64,000 bases of DNA, taken from the NCBI RefSeq assembly GCF_012489685.1, contig NC_080043.1, positions 15,122,223 through 15,186,222 on the forward strand, given 5' to 3'. Of the stretch, positions 60,400 to 64,000 are shown piece after piece. This DNA comes from Lotus japonicus (lineage: Eukaryota > Streptophyta > Magnoliopsida > Fabales > Fabaceae). The first letter of the stretch is position 1, and each line of letters starts with the position of its first letter. Under the pieces are notes generated by a model. It did not search any database and was not told where the DNA came from. It saw nothing but the letters and a program-made list of their open reading frames with translations. The position numbers and the translations under genes are program-made.

Positions 60400-61841
60400 A
60401 ACTATGAGTTGTGGGCTGCAAAGATAAAACCTATTTAAGAGCACCAATTTTTTTGAAAGTGGTGGCAGATGAAAGCAATACATCCCTTCTACCGAAGAAC
60501 CAAACAATGTAACAATTAAGATTTCACACCAAAAAAATTGTCAAGGAAAGAAAAGTTCTTAGTAGTTAAGTACTAATGACTTAGTGGCTATTGGTAAATG
60601 CTAATTTTTGTTGTTACAAACTTTTGGTTATTGAGACTATTCATATGGTCTATTAGTTCATGTACAAATGTTTGTAAGCTATCAATGAAAAAATTGCCCA
60701 ACACTATGAAGAAGTTTCTCATATCCTCTCTTTGTTTGAAAGTTAGTTGCATGTAATTTTTGTGTTTTATCTTTGTCTCCACTATTTTCGTAACATGGTA
60801 TTCATTGATATTTTAGGGTCTGTTAGTGTGTGAAAACCATAGTGAACAGCTCATACAAACTCGAAAAGTAATATTCATTAACTAATATGACTTCCAACAG
60901 TAGTTCTTTTGCTATACCTCAAATGTTTTTTAGTTAAAATTATGAGTTGTGAGCTGCGAAGATAAAACTTATTTAAGAGCACCAAATTTTTGGGAAGTGG
61001 TAGCAGATGAAAGCAATTCAGCCCCCTACCGAAGAACCAAATAATATATCAATTAGGATTTCACAATGAAAAAGTTGTCAAGAAAGGAATAGTCATTAGT
61101 AGTTAGATAGTAATGACTTGGTGACTCTATGTATTTGTAAATGGTAATTTTTTTTGTTACAAACTTTTGGTTATTGAGATCCTTCATATAGTCTATTAGT
61201 TCAGTTGTAAATGTTTGTAAACTATCAATAAAAAATTGCAACACATTGTGACGAAGTTTGTCATATCCTTTATTTGTTTGAAAGTTAATTGCATGTATTT
61301 TTTGTGTTTTTGCTTTGTCTTCCTAATTTTCTTAACATGGTATCAAGAGCTTCATTGATATTTTAAAGTATGTTAGTGTGTGGAACCCATAGTGAGCAGC
61401 GCATACAAACCCAAAAAACAATACTCATCAACTAATATGACTTCCAACAATAGTAAATTTCCTGCACCACCCTCCAATGTTTTATAGAGAAAACTATGAG
61501 TTGTGGATTTCAAAGATAAAACTTATTTAAGAGCACAAAAAATTGGGAAGCGGTAACATATGGAAGTAATTCAACCCCTCTACCGAAAAACCCAACAATG
61601 CATCAAATAAGAGTTCACAATGAAAAATATGTAAAGGAAGGAAGAGTCCTTAATTGTTAGAAGCAATTCAGCCCCTCTACCGAAGAACCCGACAATGAAT
61701 TAAATATGATTTCATAATGGAAAATTTTCCAAAGAAGGAAAAGTCTTTAGTAGTTAGGTACTAATGACTTATTGGCTATATGTCTTGGTAAATGCTAATT
61801 TTTGTTGTTACAAACTTTTAGTTATTAAGATCCTTCATATG
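60400..61841 (+). repeat. tandem array of (LTR - PBS - gag start) units
   Basis: Units of about 540-555 bp start near 60402, 60949 and 61490, and the third is interrupted by a partial fourth at about 61650-61841. Each carries ATGAGTTGTGG..., AGATAAAACTTATTTAAGAGC, TACCGAAGAACC, the LTR-like GCTAATTTTTGTTGTTACAAACTTTT, and then TGGTATCAAGAGCTTCATTGA (primer-binding-like; intact at 61337). The array is truncated at 61841 by the next LTR. Confidence 0.75.
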
Positions 61842-62772
61842 TGTAGTTCTTTTGATTGGCTGCATTTTGCTCAAACCATGATGTGCAACCATATGTTCCA
61901 ACATCTGGAGCAACATGGTGGAATTACATATGTTGCTTGTTCAGTCGTTAAAGTCAAGCTTGTTGTGAGGTTGCTAACTGTATGGTGATTCAGAAGTTTT
62001 TTATCCTATGCTGTGCGTTTTATCTTCTGAAGGCGTGTTTGTTTTAATCTTGGCTGAAGTAACAAGATTAATATCGTGTGAACCAAGTATATCTCAAAGT
62101 TTGAATTTAAACTTACTTGGTTCTGTTATTTTATTCTGGTAAGAGTTGATTCCTTGAAGATTCTTTCCAGAAGTGCTGTTGTGGACTCTATGACGTTCGG
62201 CCCATTGAAGATCCAAGCCTCACGTAAACGTCTATATAAAGGAGTTTATAAACCCTAGAAAAACAGGGATTCTGAGCGTGATATACTGATCTTAGGGTTT
62301 ATTATTTGAGTCCTCTTGTGAGTGTTGTACCAACTTAGTGCTTTAGTTCATCAAAGTACTGAGTTGAATTTGTTTAGTTGAGTTGTAATCTCATCAAACT
62401 GTTTTTGATAAACATGTCTTGATCACTGTGGCAGTGATTGTTAGGAGTTAGAGAAAGTTTTCTCATAGCTTAGAGGAGAAGGGCTAAGCTTGATTCACTT
62501 GTGTAATAGTGGTGAACATATAAGAGGCTCTATACTAAGGGGGAGTACTTAGGTATAGGAGGGACTTTTATGTGACCTGAGAACTATTATTTGATAGTGA
62601 ATTGACTCCTGGATTGGTATCCTCCAGACGTAGGTGATGTTCACCGAACTGGGTTAACAACTCCTTGTGTTTTAACTGTTTGTTTATTTTTGATACTCTG
62701 ATTGTGTTTTGTTGTGCTACACGTTGTTGCAACATTGTGTATCACATCTGTCCTAGGTGAATACGAATTTCA
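61842..62772 (+). mobile_element. 5' LTR of a SIRE-like copia element
   Basis: The left border is inferred from the point (61841) where the tandem array stops matching itself. The right border is ...TTTCA at 62772, just before the primer-binding sequence TTGGCATCAGAGC (62774). It contains a TATATAAA at about 62232, a plausible promoter. Length of about 0.93 kb suits the SIRE/Maximus lineage. TG...CA ends are present, but longer terminal symmetry is not obvious, so the left end is uncertain. Confidence 0.55.
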
Positions 62773-62773
62773 A

Positions 62774-62788
62774 TTGGCATCAGAGCAG
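62774..62788 (+). mobile_element. primer-binding site of the SIRE-like copia element
   Basis: TTGGCATCAGAGCAG directly after the LTR, a variant of the initiator-Met tRNA site. Confidence 0.75.
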
Positions 62789-62837
62789 GCACCCTGTTCT
62801 GGTTGGGTGAGCTCCAGGGAAGACTAATTCGGTTCCA

Positions 62838-64000
62838 ATGGACAACTCAAAGGAAGGTGGTTCTGTGAATAGACCACCTATTCTGGATGGCACCAACTAC
62901 GACTACTGGAAGGCGCGTATGATTGCGTTTCTTAAATCAATTGACAGCAAGACCTGGAAGGCTATTGTCAAAGGTTGGAAACATCCGGTCAATATACCCA
63001 AGGAAGGGTCATCTGTTGGTGAGTTGAAACCTGAGGATGAATGGAATAAAGAAGAGGATGAGGAAGCGTTGGGCAACTCTAAAGCGCTGAATGCTATATT
63101 CAATGGAGTGGATAAAAATATGTTCCGATTGATCAACACTTGCACTGTGGCAAAGGATGCTTGGGAGATTCTCAAGACTGCTCATGAGGGGACTTCCAGA
63201 GTTAGAATGTCGAGGCTTCAAATTCTAACAACTCAGTTTGAGAACTTAAAGATGAAGGAAGATGAGACCATTTCTGATTTTCATATGAGACTGCGTGATA
63301 TGGCAAACTCCTCATTCGCTTTAGGGGAACAAATGTCAGACGAGAAGCTTGTGAGAAAGATTCTCAGATCTCTTCCCAAGAAGTTCGACATGAAAGTAAC
63401 TGCTATTGAAGAAGCTCAAGACATAAGCAGTATCAAGGTGGATGAGCTTATTGGATCTTTGATGACTTTTGAAATGACTCAGAATGATAGACCTGAGAAA
63501 AGAAATAAAAGCATTGCTCTTGTCTCAAGCACAGATTTAGATGATGATATGTCTGACAATGAAACTAATGAAAGCATATCTGAAGCCATTGCTTTTCTGG
63601 GAAGAAAATTCAACAAGGTTTTGAAGAGGCTGGATAAACGATCAAGGCCAAATGTGCAAGACAAACGACCTGACAACTTCAAGAATCAGCAATTTCAAAG
63701 AAAAATGAAAGATGAAGACAAGGCAGGAAATGGCCGAGGAGTTCAATGTCATGAATGTGAGGGTTTTGGCCACATCAGGGCTGAATGTGCCACATACTTA
63801 AAGAAACAGAAGAAAGGAATGGTCACCACTTGGTCTGATGATGAATCTGATACTGAAGGTGAAGATGTAACAGCAAACAAAGTAACATCATTCATGGTTA
63901 GATGTGATTCAGATGATGGAGACAGTGACAAGGAAATCTCCGATGAGGAACTTGCTGAAGCCTATAAACTTCTCTACACTAAGTGGAAAGAAGCATGTAT
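62838..64000 (+). CDS. Ty1/copia (SIRE-like) gag, continues beyond the window
   Basis: Retrotransposon capsid protein that packages element RNA in cytoplasmic particles. The frame is open without a stop from ATG 62838 to the window end (more than 387 codons). Visible parts: the N-terminal LDGTNYDYWKARM motif (aa about 16-28), the central LTTQFENLKMKEDETISDF and LVRKILRSLPKKF blocks, and a CCHC zinc knuckle CHECEGFGHIRAEC at aa about 304-317, followed by an acidic region. The intact frame, unlike the degenerate copies upstream, suggests a young insertion. It sits about 65 bp downstream of the primer-binding site and is presumably transcribed from the 5' LTR. Protease, integrase and RT would lie to the right. 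Confidence 0.88.
   Translation, partial: MDNSKEGGSVNRPPILDGTNYDYWKARMIAFLKSIDSKTWKAIVKGWKHPVNIPKEGSSVGELKPEDEWNKEEDEEALGNSKALNAIFNGVDKNMFRLINTCTVAKDAWEILKTAHEGTSRVRMSRLQILTTQFENLKMKEDETISDFHMRLRDMANSSFALGEQMSDEKLVRKILRSLPKKFDMKVTAIEEAQDISSIKVDELIGSLMTFEMTQNDRPEKRNKSIALVSSTDLDDDMSDNETNESISEAIAFLGRKFNKVLKRLDKRSRPNVQDKRPDNFKNQQFQRKMKDEDKAGNGRGVQCHECEGFGHIRAECATYLKKQKKGMVTTWSDDESDTEGEDVTANKVTSFMVRCDSDDGDSDKEISDEELAEAYKLLYTKWKEAC

Noticed and set aside
1..64000. tRNA, rRNA, organellar inserts, CRISPR arrays, bacterial operons
   Set aside because: No cloverleaf with A/B boxes, no rRNA-like or organelle-like block and no prokaryotic gene organisation was recognised by eye.

Overview
The window is plant nuclear DNA. 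It is AT-rich, its genes are interrupted by introns with GT-AG borders, and it is dense in plant-type LINEs, Ty1/copia and TRIM LTR elements, MULE-type foldback elements and MITEs. The repeat content and the look of the host proteins suggest a dicot, perhaps a papilionoid legume; the legume part is a weak inference.

Four host loci are well supported. (1) AHL-A (+, 8464-13234, 5 exons, 315 aa) is an AT-hook/PPC (DUF296) DNA-binding protein. (2) A two-domain RNA-binding protein (+, 23736-32076, 9 exons, 670 aa) has a Nab2/PWI-like N-terminus and a C-terminal RRM. (3) A SUGP1-like SURP + G-patch splicing factor (+, 34939-41316, 8 exons, 437 aa) follows it. (4) A bHLH transcription factor of the bHLH122/128/130-type group (+, 54768-56794, 6 exons, 388 aa) lies to the right. 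A possible 76-aa three-exon gene (-, 1975-2862) is tentative.

The main architectural feature is a large, diverged inverted duplication. The left arm (about 6565-15540) and the right arm (about 42130-50525) each carry, in the same internal order, a promoter-proximal repeat, an AHL gene, a broken second copy of AHL exon 1, and a LINE ORF1-type fragment. The arms face each other across about 26.6 kb that holds the two RNA-processing genes. AHL-A is open throughout. AHL-B (-, 43949-48565) keeps all splice sites but has a 1-nt deletion inside its first AT-hook and many amino-acid replacements, so it looks like a pseudogene. A second, truncated AHL copy downstream of AHL-A (13907-20892) is split by two LINE insertions and ends in a scrambled junction.

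Layout: 1-6560, LINE and LTR fragments plus the tentative small gene; 6565-15540, left arm; 14371-22377, LINEs and the scrambled junction; 23.6-32.1 kb, RNA-binding gene with LTR-derived debris in its last intron; 33.1 kb, MULE-type MITE with a 9-bp target duplication; 34.9-41.3 kb, SUGP1-like gene with an RTE LINE, a TRIM element and a hairpin MITE in its introns; 41.6-50.5 kb, repeat plus right arm; 50.5-54.3 kb, gene-poor; 54.8-56.8 kb, bHLH gene; 57.4-64.0 kb, nested retroelements. In the last region a 1.28-kb long-TIR element sits inside a copia LTR, a tandem array of LTR-gag units follows, and a SIRE-like copia element runs off the window.

I do not see a clearly novel biochemical system. 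The most interesting items are the inverted AHL duplication, the scrambled LINE/intron junction, the ORF1-only RRM LINE family and the tandem LTR-gag array.
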